Shown here in pieces: positions 26,297-37,800 of a stretch of 64,000 bases of DNA (within the stretch, counting starts at the first letter, position 1; each line of letters opens with the position of its first letter). The notes beneath the pieces were generated by a model. That model made no database searches. It saw nothing but the letters and a program-made list of their open reading frames with translations, and had not been told where the DNA came from. The translations under genes and the position numbers were made by a program. This DNA comes from Steinernema hermaphroditum (taxonomy: Eukaryota; Nematoda; Chromadorea; Rhabditida; Steinernematidae): assembly GCA_030435675.1 (NCBI GenBank), contig CM059622.1, forward strand, positions 17,360,001 to 17,424,000, given 5' to 3'.

Positions 26297-29295
26297 ATGG
26301 AGCGCGATCGATCTCCTTCGAGTTCCTCCGACGAATGGAGTGTCGTCGACGAGGATTCCTTCGAGGTAAGCTGTTCATCTGTGGACGATTTCTCTAATCT
26401 GTGTCTGTTTAGTATCACAGCGATAGCGAAGGATCCGAATCGGACGTTTCGTCGGCGGAATCGATTCGCTTGGATGAGAACCGAAGCAAGAGCCCTTCGC
26501 CGGTGATCCTGGAGGACGTCACGATTTCGGTGCTTTCGACGCCTCGGGTCTCGACCGACGAGGAAGAAAGCGCCGGAAGCGAGGCCGACTCGGACGCCGA
26601 GGAGGTGAAAGGGGAGAAGCGCGAGGAGGAGGATGTGGAAGAGATGAAGGATGAGGCTGAAGAGGAGCCCGAGAAGATCGAGGAGAAGCCCGAGAAGATC
26701 GAAGATGAGCTTGAGAAGATCGAAGAGAAGACCGTGGAAGTGGTAGAAGAAACCTCTGAGGTGGTTGAGGAAATGGCACCTGCTGAGACTGAAGCCGACT
26801 CACAGGATATGGAAGCCGAGTTGAATGAAGAGACGGACGAGAGAGGGGATTCCACCAGTCCCTCGCTGGAAGACATCGAGGTCGAAGAAGCCGAAGATGA
26901 CGATGACTGTAGCGCTTGTACAGAAGTAGAATCGCTTTCTTCCGATTCCGAGGAGGAACGGGCGGATGACATCGATTCTGTTCCTTTGCTGGAATCCTCC
27001 GATGACAGCGAAATCGAAATCATCAAGGAATCGGAGGTTGCCTCAGAGCCTGCTGCCCGCTACTTCATGAACCCTGAAAAAGCAAAGGACTGCTTCAAGA
27101 AGAAACAAAACCATTCTGGTGAGTCCACCGCCCTATATAATTTCACACAAATTCTATGATTTCAGAATTGTCCCTAGGATGGTTGGCAAGCTTCTTGTTG
27201 GGCTTCTTCTTTGCCATAAGCGTCCCTTTGGCTGCCTACTGTCTCCTCAATCCAGTCAATAATCAAGAAGCCACTAAGCCTACAGAACCGCGCAATTCTC
27301 AGTGCGACTTGCTACCGATGCTTGACTCGATGTTCGCTTTCGACAAGTACAGTAACCCCATCGAAGCTCTGAAGGAGTATTCGTGCAAGATTACGCGTTC
27401 ACAGTCCTCCGGCGTCATCAACGCTGCCAATTTCGCGTGGTGGGATCTTGCCATGGCCTACAAAAAGACGGCAGCCAGCTGCAAGACTTCTTCAGGCGCA
27501 GCGGAAGGTGAAAAGCAACACATCGATGTCAAACTTATGCTCCGAGTGCAGAAGTACTTGTCCGATCTGACACTTAGGTCACACAGGTTGGAAATGGAGA
27601 AAATGGTCGTCCGCCATCAGGCAGATGTGCGCGAATTTATTGAAGTAATAGATCGTCTCAAGAAGGAGGCAGTTATCGTTCAGTTCCCGGAGCAATGCCA
27701 GGATATCGCTAAGCTTGCGACCACCCACTCAGAATCCTTGGGTGAGGTAGCCAGGCTCTGTGCTCAAATCGTTGCCCAACAGAAGAAGGATGAACTGGTG
27801 GAACAAAGGAACGAGGATAATAGCGATTCCCTCCAGAAGATCTACCATAAGACCTCGCCTGAAGAGCCCGCTGCTCAACGGGAACACGAAACTGCCGATA
27901 AGAAGGAAGAACCCAAAGCAGAAATCCCGGCTGAGAAGGTTGAAGACGAGTGGAAGCAGATCACGGAAGCTGTCCGCAACCTCTCCTCCACCCTCAAGCG
28001 CAACGTTCCCAGAATCGCCAAGGAGCTGAGCGTCACGCTCAACACACGCCTCCAAAAGGTCGCCGAACGCATTCGCGCGAAGAAGACGAGGATTTCCAGC
28101 TTCTTCAGCGCCGAGTCCCTCAAGAAGGCTTTCGAAGACTTCAAACGCACCATGGGCTCTAAGGTAGAGTAAGAAGTGCCTTCAGTCATAGTTCACTTTG
28201 TTGCTGTTTTATTTGTCACACCGGTTAACTTAATTAATAATACGTGTCATGATACATTCTCATCACATTCTTAACACTTCGCTTTGCACGGCAAGAAGAA
28301 GAGGGGACTCGTTTATCGTCCTAATTCTGGTTTGTTGTAGGAAAACGGTGATGTCGTCGGAGAGGAAACATGTCATCAGAGCGAAAGACCGAAATCGATG
28401 AAGCCCTGTGAACAGCATGCGCTGATCCCTTCGAAAGGGGTGAGTATTAATGCAAGCTAATTAAGCAACTATTGTTGTGATACTGTCCAAAAAAACGAAC
28501 GAATTTTTTTTACGATATCGAACATTTTACATATTGTCGCACTCTGGGGTGGAACCTTATTAGACTGTACGATTTCAATGCGTCTGTCCCAGGGTCTGAC
28601 GAGAGCGCCGGAGGGCCGACCGCTCACCAACGCGACGTACTGGAATAAAGTCGCATCATAAACGTCCTTTAAGCTCGCATTGCTTACTACCAGGTCCAAA
28701 CGAATTGGTTCATTGCAATTGACCCTAACTTCACTGCATTTTTGTTCACCTATTGTGATATGCAGAATGTGATATGCAAACTGCGATATGCATAAACCAA
28801 AAATGATGCAATAGATGAGATGTTTGAATAAGCTCATTTACCTGACATTTCTTATTTTAGGCAGGGTTCCCCGTCCCCATGCCATCAACGGAAAATCAAG
28901 TACCGCCACCTTGTCCAGTGAGAAATCGATATTACGAATCAAGACAGCCGAAGACACCGGTAGAGCCACTGGATGAAACCACAGCCGCGTGGACAGCACG
29001 CCGTGCAGAAGGACGCGACCAGATTCGTCGCTCCTTCCTGAACGCAAAACCCGACTGGCTTGCGCAAAGGAGCAAGGGCCGCGACCAGCTGCGTCGCCGT
29101 CCTCAGCCTTGCGATGCCAAAAGAAAGTGGAGCTATGAAGCACGTGCCAACGTTCGATCGAAGCTGCGGGTGAGCGAAGGAAATACTCTCCTCTACGGAT
29201 ATGGATTCGGGTTCTCCGAGAAGCAGTGCCGCAACGTGCCTAAGGAACATCTCAATCGGATGTGTCCGTGGAAACAGCCATCCCGGTACTACTGA
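26297..29295 (+). CDS. CCPG1-like single-pass acidic membrane protein (5 exons)
   Basis: Probable ER membrane protein with the layout of the ER-phagy receptor CCPG1. Exons: 26297-26365, 26413-27118, 27166-28163, 28341-28439, 28861-29295; 2307 nt, 768 residues. The donor at 28164 (GTAGAG) skips an apparent stop and extends the luminal part. Residues 1-258 are a cytosolic Ser/Asp/Glu-rich region with SDEWSVVDED at 11-20 and SSDDSEIEII near 218. One transmembrane helix lies at about 261-286 (LGWLASFLLGFFFAISVPLAA). The rest is charged and helical, with basic amphipathic stretches near 520-590, and ends with W-x-x-RR-x-x-GRDQ-x-RR repeats and a C-terminal SRYY. The acidic region has EKIE-type tandem repeats at about 26665-26735. 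The ATG follows an acceptor-like TTCAG. Homology to CCPG1/PBXIP1 rests on architecture and short motifs, not on a full alignment. Confidence 0.8.
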
Positions 29296-29406
29296 AGACC
29301 TTCTGTGATAGGCGACATTCACCTCGAAAAGAACAGCCTCAGGGGTTTTTGTAAATATCCGATAGTGATTATAAGCGTAGTTTGACTTGTACATAGAGAA
29401 GCAAGG

Positions 29407-29412
29407 AATAAA
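29407..29412 (+). terminator. Poly(A) signal of the CCPG1-like gene
   Basis: AATAAA about 112 nt past the stop of the CCPG1-like gene, on the same strand. Confidence 0.55.
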
Positions 29413-29590
29413 ATGTGGAAAGCACACTGACAAGTGCAGTACGGCATATGATCACCGGTGAAAACAATCCAACAGCTTGCATGGGAACAAATTTGAGCAA
29501 TTTTACTGTTTTCTGAACCATAACAAAACCCACTATTATTCGGTGTTCTGGAGAACTTTATTTTCGCCTACATTAATGCAATATCTAACT

Positions 29591-30152
29591 TCAGCACAGA
29601 TTACAGCTGCTGGCACAGAGTCGACGCTTCATTTCCTTCGAATAGAAGTCGACGAAGCAGAATCCATTCGCAGCCCAAGTGGGGCAACTACAGAGGTTTT
29701 CATAAAGAATCGGTGGGGAATGGACGAACTTACTTTTGATTGGTATCGACGCAATTGGACGAAGGCACCACTGTAGGAAAGGTTGGCGTTCCTTTCAAGA
29801 GGTTGCACGTATTGCAGGTCTTAGCACAGTTGTAGGACATGAAGCTCTTATAGTTGGCGTCATTGCAGAGGTACGCTTTGTGGGAACAATCAGAAAGCAG
29901 ATCTCCGCAATTCCCACTGGATGACCCAGTGCTGCCAGCAGAAGTAGTCGATTTCCTACAGCAGAACTCGTTGTTGTAGCAGTAATTCCCGGGCTGACAC
30001 TGACCGTTGATGCATGCTTAAAGTCACAAGTGAGTTTCTGAGGGTATGTACGAGAAGCACTCACGTCCGGAAAGTTTTGCTCCGCCAGGACACTGAGCCA
30101 TGAGAAGGGGCGAAGCCAGGAGAAGGCAGAAGGCGACGTAGAAGCAGTTCAT
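29591..30152 (-). CDS. Secreted double-ShK domain protein, copy A (3 exons)
   Basis: Small secreted cysteine-rich protein; the biological role is unknown. Exons read 30152-30065, 30016-29734 and 29687-29591; 468 nt, 155 residues. The signal peptide is about 1-19. A CINGQCQPG segment with a terminal CC (about 31-49) looks EB-like. A first six-cysteine ShK domain lies at Cys66-Cys100 and a second at Cys118-Cys155, ending the protein, with a Ser/Thr-Gly linker between the EB-like part and the first ShK. ShK domains are widespread in nematode secreted proteins and often modulate or attach to other proteins; nothing here shows toxicity. Nearly identical to copy C (33826-34387), and a diverged relative of copy B. 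The last intron is only 46 nt. Confidence 0.85.
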
Positions 30153-30188
30153 TTCAATGTGATGAGGGTACCAGAGGTGCACTGTACT

Positions 30189-30194
30189 CTTATA
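30189..30194 (-). promoter_or_regulatory. TATA-like box of ShK copy A
   Basis: TATAAG on the minus strand, about 37 nt upstream of the ATG; the identical site is at 34424-34429 for copy C. Confidence 0.4.
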
Positions 30195-30712
30195 GGATGG
30201 CTTGTTATCTCAGGTGCCTCTTTTGAAACAATGAGCGTTTTGTGGGAATGAAGAACGCGTCTCTATTTGTTGACTTTTTGTGGAAAAAAATGCTAATGTG
30301 GTATGGACATAGACGAGGAACACGAAGCAGTGTACTCGCCGATTGGCCGATTGAATAGAATTGAACAGGACGTCAAACGCTTGAAATATAGTAAAGACAT
30401 GATAATGGAGCGACGATGAATGAACATAGTTATGGTGCCGAAGGCAGTCAGCACCGCCCAACCATCCGCAGCTCACAAGCCGAAGACGCGCTTGTTGAAG
30501 GGCTAGCCGTTTGCGCCGCAAGCAGCGACTACGGCGATCTACGATTCTCAATTGAGCATTATAAGATATTTTGCATGGTGAACGCCATAAATTCAAGAGC
30601 AGATGAATAAATAAAATGTGAATAAGAATCTATGTGCGGAAATGTCCCAGCTTTATTATGATTTCAATAGTACATTACATTCAGGGTACATCTTTATGAC
30701 AGTGATGATATC

Positions 30713-31323
30713 TCAGCACAGATTACAGCTACTTGGACACATACTGCGTTTCATTTCCGTTGTAAAGAAGCTGTTGAAGCAAAATCCGTTTTTCGTCCAT
30801 GTCAGGCAACTGAAAATGAAAACATTTCATAAATTGTGGGCTCTTATAACCGTATACTTTAGATTTCTATCCGTGCAGCCGGATGATGGAGCCACAGGTG
30901 GCGGAAGTGACCCCATTTGATTGCATGTATTGCACGTTCGGGAACAATAAGACTTCATGAAGCTCCTGTAGTTCGTATTGCTGCAGAGATAGGCCTTTTC
31001 AGAGCAGTCATAAAGAAGATCTCTGCAGGCCTGTCGTCCTCCAGAAGGTGCACCATTTCCTGGAGCGCCAGGTGCACCGTTTCCTGGAGCGCCAGGTGCA
31101 CCGTTTCCGGGAACACCGCCAGAGACAATACAACACAGCTCGTTGTTGAAGCAGTACGATCCAGGCTGACATTGGCGGTTGATGCATGCTGTAAGATACG
31201 GTATGACCTGAATAACTGAAATGCTTCGTTACGCCCAGCTTCTCCTTCTCTGTTGGGGCATTGCTGCGCGAGAAGAAGCGGCAAGAGGGAGATGAGAAGG
31301 ATAAGAATGAGGAAAGACTTCAT
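30713..31323 (-). CDS. Secreted double-ShK domain protein, copy B (3 exons)
   Basis: Diverged tandem paralogue of copies A and C with the same intron phases. Exons read 31323-31233, 31188-30858 and 30809-30713; 519 nt, 172 residues. A strong signal peptide (about 1-19, leucine-rich) is followed by CINRQCQPGSYC...CC, a Gly/Ala/Pro linker, and two six-cysteine ShK domains, the second at the very C-terminus. Between the EB-like part and ShK1 is a linker built from an eight-codon unit (GNGAPGAP) repeated about 2.5 times (31050-31110), absent from A and C. The third exon keeps the KR.MC..SCNLC ending of the family (A has CASSCNLC, B has CPSSCNLC). Confidence 0.85.
31050..31110 (-). repeat. 24 bp tandem repeat coding a Gly/Ala/Pro linker
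   Basis: About 2.5 copies of a 24 bp unit (minus strand GGAAACGGTGCACCTGGCGC plus TCCA) within exon 2 of ShK copy B; in frame, so copy-number change would only lengthen the linker. Confidence 0.75.
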
Positions 31324-31352
31324 TTTGGATTTACAAGGAATGCTCGCATCTG

Positions 31353-31362
31353 CTTATATATG
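31353..31362 (-). promoter_or_regulatory. TATA box of ShK copy B
   Basis: CATATATAAG on the minus strand, about 30 nt upstream of the ATG of copy B. Confidence 0.45.
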
Positions 31363-31628
31363 TGGAAATGTGCTTTATTTCTGCAGCTGCACTGTGAAAT
31401 AGAGAGCGAAAACAACCGTCGTACATTGTTTGCATAAAAAAGCAATACTAATACTAAGCAATGTTAGCATTCCTGCAATAGGATATCGCAAACTATGTGC
31501 TTTTGATCGGTTCCAATTCTCTATTCACTGTTTGTCGTTTTCGATCATTGCCTAAAATAAATTATAGTACCCAAATTCGCAACACACAACAGACATTCAA
31601 AAGTCCTCATATCCAGTGGCCTTATATA

Positions 31629-32897
31629 TTGGGTTGGTAAGTTGAAAATGCACCATTTTTAAAAATGAATCCTTATTGTTGCAAAGGCACAGATTTCAAT
31701 GGGTGTATTCACCATTTAAGTGCTCAGCCTCTGTACACTTTCTGGCGAGAAGTCTGGCCATTTCACTGCAGAACAGGAGAGATTCCGGGTCGAAAAGTTC
31801 CATTTTGTCCGTTTTTGACCTCATTGCAAACTTTGGCTCAATTTATTCGTTGATGTTTCCGACAGTACCGCACAAGTAGGTACCCGATAGAGCTGTGGGA
31901 GACCTACATGCATAACAAGTACCTGAGTCCCAGCTGAAGATGAGCAGCAGTTTTGTGTGCAATCAAAAATATCAAACATTCATGCTCCTGCTGGATCTGC
32001 TGAAATCCCAAAACCGGTCACTAGTTCTTGCCTTATCTTGAATAAGAGAACGAGGTTTTTCTAGATGTTAGTCGCAAACTATAGCTGAGAGATTGCTCTA
32101 TCCTATAAATACGTTTCAGCCCCGTGCTTCTATAATATCGCATATAAGACAGTGCAGCATTACTTTTCAACCTGGTTCTGACCGCAGCACAATAGTTGAC
32201 TTCTCTTCCTTATCCATACCCTCAAGTAGTTCTGGGGATCATATGGCTAGAACCCCCTTGAACTCAAGAGTCACGAAAAATAAAGGAAAAGATTTTTACT
32301 TAGAAATACAAATAAAAGCAGGGGTCAATGAGTTGCGATGGCGGATCAAGGGCTCGGAGAGTCGTGAGAAATCGGAGTTCCCGATTTCCACTTGTAGCCA
32401 AAGGCATCGGAGCATCAGCCACTATGGCATTGAAGCACCCTAGCTGGCCGTCCATGTTGTCTGTACACCCCCAGCTGGAGTTTGTTAAATCAACAAAAAG
32501 TTTAACTACTTTCGGGTCAAGTGCTTTATGGGCAAATTTTTTATCTTCTTGGAATTTGTTCTCACTGTGACATTGCAAGAAGAGATCAGCGTGTGCGCTT
32601 GGAAGCTAAGCTCCTGCTGTATGCGCAGCTAAGACAGCATACCGCCTTTCAAATAAATAGTCCCTCGGAGAGGTTGTCGAAGGTTCGGTGTTTCGGATGC
32701 CCAGGTGGTGCTTCGCGGACCATGAATATAAAAGGATTCAAAGAAAGCGGAGGGCATGCAGGTGGGGCATCGGAGCGTACCGACTGGAAAGTCAACCAAT
32801 CGCCCATACGAACGCACTATTCCATCTGATCCAAGGATCACACAGTGCGAAAATAGACGCGAATCAAAAATGGTGCATTTTCAACTTACCAACCCAA
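31629..32897. mobile_element. Mariner-type element, probably non-autonomous
   Basis: About 1.27 kb with terminal inverted repeats of about 32 bp. The left end begins TTGGGTTGGTAAGTTGAAAA and the right end carries its complement, ending CAACTTACCAACCCAA. TA dinucleotides flank both ends, as expected for a Tc1/mariner target duplication. The TTGGGTTGG opening is characteristic of mariner ends. The length suits a full mariner, yet I could not recognise transposase motifs in any frame; the interior frames are short and broken. Confidence 0.7.
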
Positions 32898-32899
32898 TA

Positions 32900-33820
32900 A
32901 AAGCACATTCTAGAAAAAAATTGGTTGCTTTGTCATTTTTGCCCAGATTTTCAACTTTGCACCAGAATAGTGGGATGTAGCAAATGTAGAACTTATCGTG
33001 CTACTAAATGGTGTCATTTACTTTTCTTGCCAGCACTCGTAATACGTTCCGATTCAAAATGGGCGAGGACACTTAGACTAGCAAACCTATAGCTCACACG
33101 AGAACTAATTTATAATTTATGTGACAAGGCCTACTACCGTCCAAGGCTGACGAAGACAGATTACGATAAGATCCGTGGATGGCATCACCCCGTGATCAGC
33201 AAGGCGGGGAATCCATGGCGAGACTGGGACATTGCACTTTCGCTCTCGGCTGACCCGTGTGGCAGCTCCGAGTTGGAGTTGGCCAACAGCTAAATTTTTG
33301 CGTCATGGGACAGCGTTCGCGCTTCCCCGTTAAATCCTCCCTACTTTGACTATCAGTGCATGAGTTCAAAGCATGAACAAAACAGCAAAGGCACCAACAT
33401 TTTCTCTGTCTTCTCTGCCGTAGACACACCGCGCCACTGCTGGACGACGGTCGCAGTTGGATGGGGTGGGTCGGAGAGGAGCGGTCGTCAGTCTCTGGAG
33501 TCGACGCAGTTAACCGAGAAATTCTTTCGCCTTTTACTAAAGAATTCCGTGAATCGACTCACTTTATGAGTTTATCTCAATTTTTGGAGTCCCGATCGTA
33601 AGAGAGGGATAATAAGAGAATCTAGTAATGAGAGAATGGTGAATATTTAATTTGATACGGTTGATAGGGTTCCTGGACCAATCAGTGCACCAACAACGAT
33701 GGCCGAGAACGATCGCTCTGAATTACAGCAGTTTATAACTTCCCCGATGCTTGTAAGCTGTAGAACGTACATGAACTTTATTTTTTGTCTACATCAACAT
33801 TTTTTCTATAATTCAATACC
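32900..33820. other. Interval between the mariner element and the second ShK duplication
   Basis: No gene is recognised. Open frames on both strands are short and without domain resemblance. Confidence 0.4.
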
Positions 33821-34551
33821 TAACTTCAGCACAGATTACAGCTGCTGGCACAGAGTCGACGCTTCATTTCCTTCGAATAGAAGTCGACGAAGCAGAATCC
33901 ATTCGCAGCCCAAGTGGGGCAACTACAAAGGTTTTCATAAAGAATCTGTGGGGAATGGACGAACTTACTTTTGATTGGTATCGACGCAATTGGACGAAGG
34001 CACCACTGGAGGAAATGTTGGCGTTCCTTTCAAGAGGTTGCACGTGTTGCAGGTCTTAGCACAGTTGTAGGACATGAAGCTCTTGTAGTTAGCGTCATTG
34101 CAGAGGTACGCTTTGTGGGAACAGTCAGAAAGCAGATCGCTGCAATTCCCACTGGACGACCCAGTGCTGCCAGCAGAAGTAGTCGAATTCCTACAGCAGA
34201 ACTCGTTGTTGTAGCAGTAATTCCCGGGCTGACACTGACCGTTGATGCATGCTTAAAGTCACAAGTGAGTTTCTGAGGGTATGTACGAGAAGCACTCACG
34301 TCCGGAAAGTTTTGCTCCGCCAGGACACTGAGCCATGAGAAGGGGCGAAGCCAGGAGAAGGCAGAAGGCGACGTAGAAGCAGTTCATTTCAATGTGATGA
34401 GGGTACCAGAGGTGCACTGTACTCTTATAGGATGGCTTGTTATCTCAGGTGCCTCTTTTGAAACAATGAGCGTTTTGTGGGAATGAAGAACGCGTCTCTA
34501 TTTGTTGACTTTTTGTGGAAAAAAATGCTAATGTGGTATGGACATAGACGG
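33820..34551. repeat. Segmental duplication, copy 2
   Basis: Second copy of the block at 29585-30316, same orientation, carrying ShK copy C and its promoter. Similarity decays abruptly at about 33820 and just past 34550. Confidence 0.9.
33826..34387 (-). CDS. Secreted double-ShK domain protein, copy C (3 exons)
   Basis: Near-identical twin of copy A. Exons read 34387-34300, 34251-33969 and 33922-33826; 468 nt, 155 residues. The signal-peptide exon, first intron and upstream region are identical to copy A. In exon 2 there are a few replacements: Lys to Asn after the CC pair, Gly to Ser beside the first ShK cysteine, and Thr to Pro before the second ShK. All cysteines are kept, so both copies look functional. 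The 3' end of the gene faces the mariner-type element, and the 5' side faces the 3' end of the dystrophin gene. Confidence 0.85.
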
Positions 34552-34851
34552 AGGGATGGTAGTGTAAGCTCATCGGGTATTTAAAGGATATTTTTTCTTC
34601 ATATTTCAATTGAATTCATTTAAGGTGACAGACCTTACCTACAAACCATATATTCATATGTGCTATATTCATACAAACCATATGTGCTTGTCTTTCCATA
34701 GTATCCAAAAATACTTGATGTCCCTTGAAGTGTCCGAAACGATCACAAACAAATGAATTTATTAGAACTCTTCATTCATTGAGCACTTCATCACCCACAA
34801 ACAACTCAAATAAACAAACAAGAAACACTACAAATACACACAATTTCGTTG
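34388..34851. other. Interval between ShK copy C and dystrophin
   Basis: It holds the ShK copy C promoter (identical to copy A up to 34551) and the 3'UTR of dystrophin. No gene is recognised. Confidence 0.5.
34758..34763 (-). terminator. dys-1: Poly(A) signal of dystrophin
   Basis: AATAAA on the minus strand about 90 nt past the dystrophin stop codon. Confidence 0.5.
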
Positions 34852-37800
34852 TCACGCTTCGTCGCCGTCGGATTCGCCTTCTGGGCTATTGACCACGGAG
34901 ACCACAAACGACTCCATCGCTTTGCCGAGCTGGTCCACTGTCGAGATTAGCGAATCCATGCGGTTCCGTCGAACATCGAGCGTCGTGTCGATGCCTTCGT
35001 CTTCATCGACTCCCGAAGGACTTCCCATCGCCGACATCATCCAACTCTGTTCCATCGCTTCGGGCGCCACCGACTGGCTTCCGATCATCTTCTTCAGCCT
35101 GTCCAGCTGGAGGGCCAACTGCCTGTTCTGCTCCTCGAGCACTTTGCTGCGCTCCTCAAGGCGCTGTTTGTGAAGTCGCAGTGCGCGAGCCTCCTCCATG
35201 AACTGATGTTCCTCGGGGGTCTGCTGAAGCGAGGGAACCGAGCGACCGTGTATGCGCGAGTCGATGCTTCTTCTCGCAGGCTCGAGATTTGGCGTCGAAC
35301 CCATGTTGAGCCGCTTCCGCTTCTCGATCTCTTTCTTCAACTCGTGATTCTCGAGTTGTAGCTTATGGAGAAGCTGGTCGAGCTCTTCTTTGCGCATCTG
35401 TTCCACTTGGGAGATGAGTTGGGCGGGAGATTTGACAAGCGCCGGAGTTGATGTCGCCTTCGGAGATTCGAAGCCGACGGGGGGAGAGGAGCTCGAAGCG
35501 GCGGCAGCGTTGGCGAAGACGGCGCCGATCTCTTCGTCACAAGGGGCGTCTCCGTTTGGAGATCCTCCGTAGAGACGCGCCAGACGTTGGGAACAGAGTT
35601 GGATTCGATGGTGGACCGGTTCGGTGGTCGGGTTCTGGGGGGTGGTGTGGCGATTCTCGAGTGGAACTCCTTCGTCCACCGTTTCTACGGGTAGGTAGCC
35701 CGTTCGGGTCTTGGAACCACGGAGTTTATTGCGGATGAGGGCGCCGAAGTCGCGCATGTCTTCGCGCGATGTCGCCTGAAAGTATTATTATTACACTATG
35801 GAGATCTTATATTCATTCGAAATGAGGATTCTTGTGTCTATATTTGTGAAACTGAATCCCCGTTGTATGGCGTCTATTTATGTAGTATGCAACGGGCTAA
35901 GGTGATGCCGGACTCCCTCATTTTGCTTCAGATGAGGGTATTGACAGTTTTGCCCTGGTCTGCTGTGGTCTACTCGGGTACCACGGGTACCATGCGCTGT
36001 GCCGAAGAAAAAGAATGTGCTTACCGGCATACAGTACTCCTGCATGGGATGCGTCAATTTATGATTCTTCGCCGTACGCTGACTGAAGAAACAGTTCTGG
36101 CATATGTCGAAGTTGAAGCATCGAAGACAGCGATATCGCAGCCCGACGATGGGAAGCATTTTGCACACATTACACTTCGACTGGTGCTTCGCTGTTTCGG
36201 ATGTCGTCAAACGATGCATCACGGGAAGCCACACGACGCTTTGAGGTTCATCTTTGAGCCAGGCAAGGAACTGGTCAATGCCGATAGTAGGAGGGTACTT
36301 GGCTCTTTCGAAGCAAGAGCGAACGGATGGTTCGACGTTAGAGCCTCCGAAGGCGGCTGACTCGCCGAGGAGCTTTGGAATCTGAAACGATGTTTGGAGG
36401 TTGGGTATTTCAAGTGGGGCTTACATGAATGAGATCGTAGAAAAGAATGGCTAGACGCTTGTGATCGACTCCTTCGTTCGTTGAGATCAGTTGGAAGAGA
36501 TCTACAAAAACCATATCCTTTCGCATTGAATTTAGTCACTCACATTTATATTTGTCTTCGAGATTGGCAGAACTGAGTACGACAAGGGCGACTTTAAAAG
36601 AAAGGCACCTCATGATGGAATCACGGCATCTGGAATTTATACTGTAAAGTCAGTTTGAGAAAGACCGACTCACGGATCATAAATATTCAGAAGAAGGTTG
36701 ATGGCCAGGTCTACGGCTAACGCGACGCTCTGCAGGAGCTTAGGGTGTTTGACGTGGACAGCTTCGAAAAGAGGAACGAGGCAGGCGACCATGTCTTCGG
36801 CCGTGATCTGTTCCTCCGGGCACTTAGCCGTTTGTTTGAAGCATTCTTCCAGGTCTCGCAAATCGACCAGATCCACTGAAGTAACGTGTTTAAGATTACG
36901 AATAAGAACAGAACACTTACGGCACAATCTCTTTTGCAAAGCCCGCAGCTTCATGCCCGTCCTGTAGGCACAGAACTTGACCTGATTGAAGTGAGCCAAC
37001 TGCTGAAGGATTTCCACCATGTGAGGGTGGTCCCATTGAGTGTTATGTGTCTGGTGGTTAACGTAGTACGGTAGTTGGTTGTGCTTGGAAATGGCACGTT
37101 GCCATGGAGGATAGACAGACTTGAAAAGGAAGTGCTCGCTGGAAGGACCGAAATCGCGGAAAGCGCGTTCCATGGCGGCACCCCTCGTGACGACGTCTTT
37201 CTTCAGCTTTACGTAACGTTCGTTGACGGCTCGGATCTGGGCGTCCAGCTCGCGAGTTACTTCGATATTCGCCGCCTGAATTCGCCCGGCCGAATCGTTG
37301 ACGTCGTCCAGAAGCAGGCCCGCCTCTTGGACTCTTTGTTGGAGATAGGCCTGGTCGCCGAGACCATCTCGAAGCTGATCGAGTCGAAGCTTTTCCACTG
37401 GCTTCCTTCTCTCAAGATCGGCTTCGATGGCGCCTAAGGCGAGCAGGGACTCAGCCACCGCCTTGTCAAGGTCCTGCATTTCGCGATGTCCACTCTCCAC
37501 CACTCGCGACCACTCTGCGCATTGTTCCTTCAATTCAGCCCATTTCGTTTTGAGGCGATCGCTGTCGGCCAGGATCTTGACGCCGATTCTACGCTGCGCA
37601 TTTTTCACCTCGGCTGGAATGAAAGCAGTGTATTGGAACAAGAATAGGACTGTTTCAGAAAAATGTTAAAACGAGAAATAGAAAGGGAGCGAAAGAACAG
37701 AAAAACACATTCTAAATATTCAGTGCGTTCAAAGGGGCCATATGAGAGTCGATCAATCGATCAGATGTAGATTAGCAAATGTAGATTATACCTTTTACCA

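Larger units (their letters stand above)
29585..30316. repeat. Segmental duplication, copy 1
   Basis: About 730 bp repeated at 33820-34551 with a constant offset of 4235 and no indel seen. Substitutions (about 15) lie only in the left part; from about 29956 to 30315 no difference was found by eye. It contains one complete ShK gene with its promoter. Confidence 0.9.

Noticed and set aside
26415..27026. Long minus-strand Ser-rich frame
   Set aside because: Shadow of the acidic GAG/GAA-rich exon 2 of the CCPG1-like gene; pure Ser/Thr composition and no homology.
37614..37641. Possible short dystrophin isoform start just upstream of the exon at 37613
   Set aside because: The frame is open into the intron but has no ATG; the CCAG acceptor at 37613 explains the sequence better.
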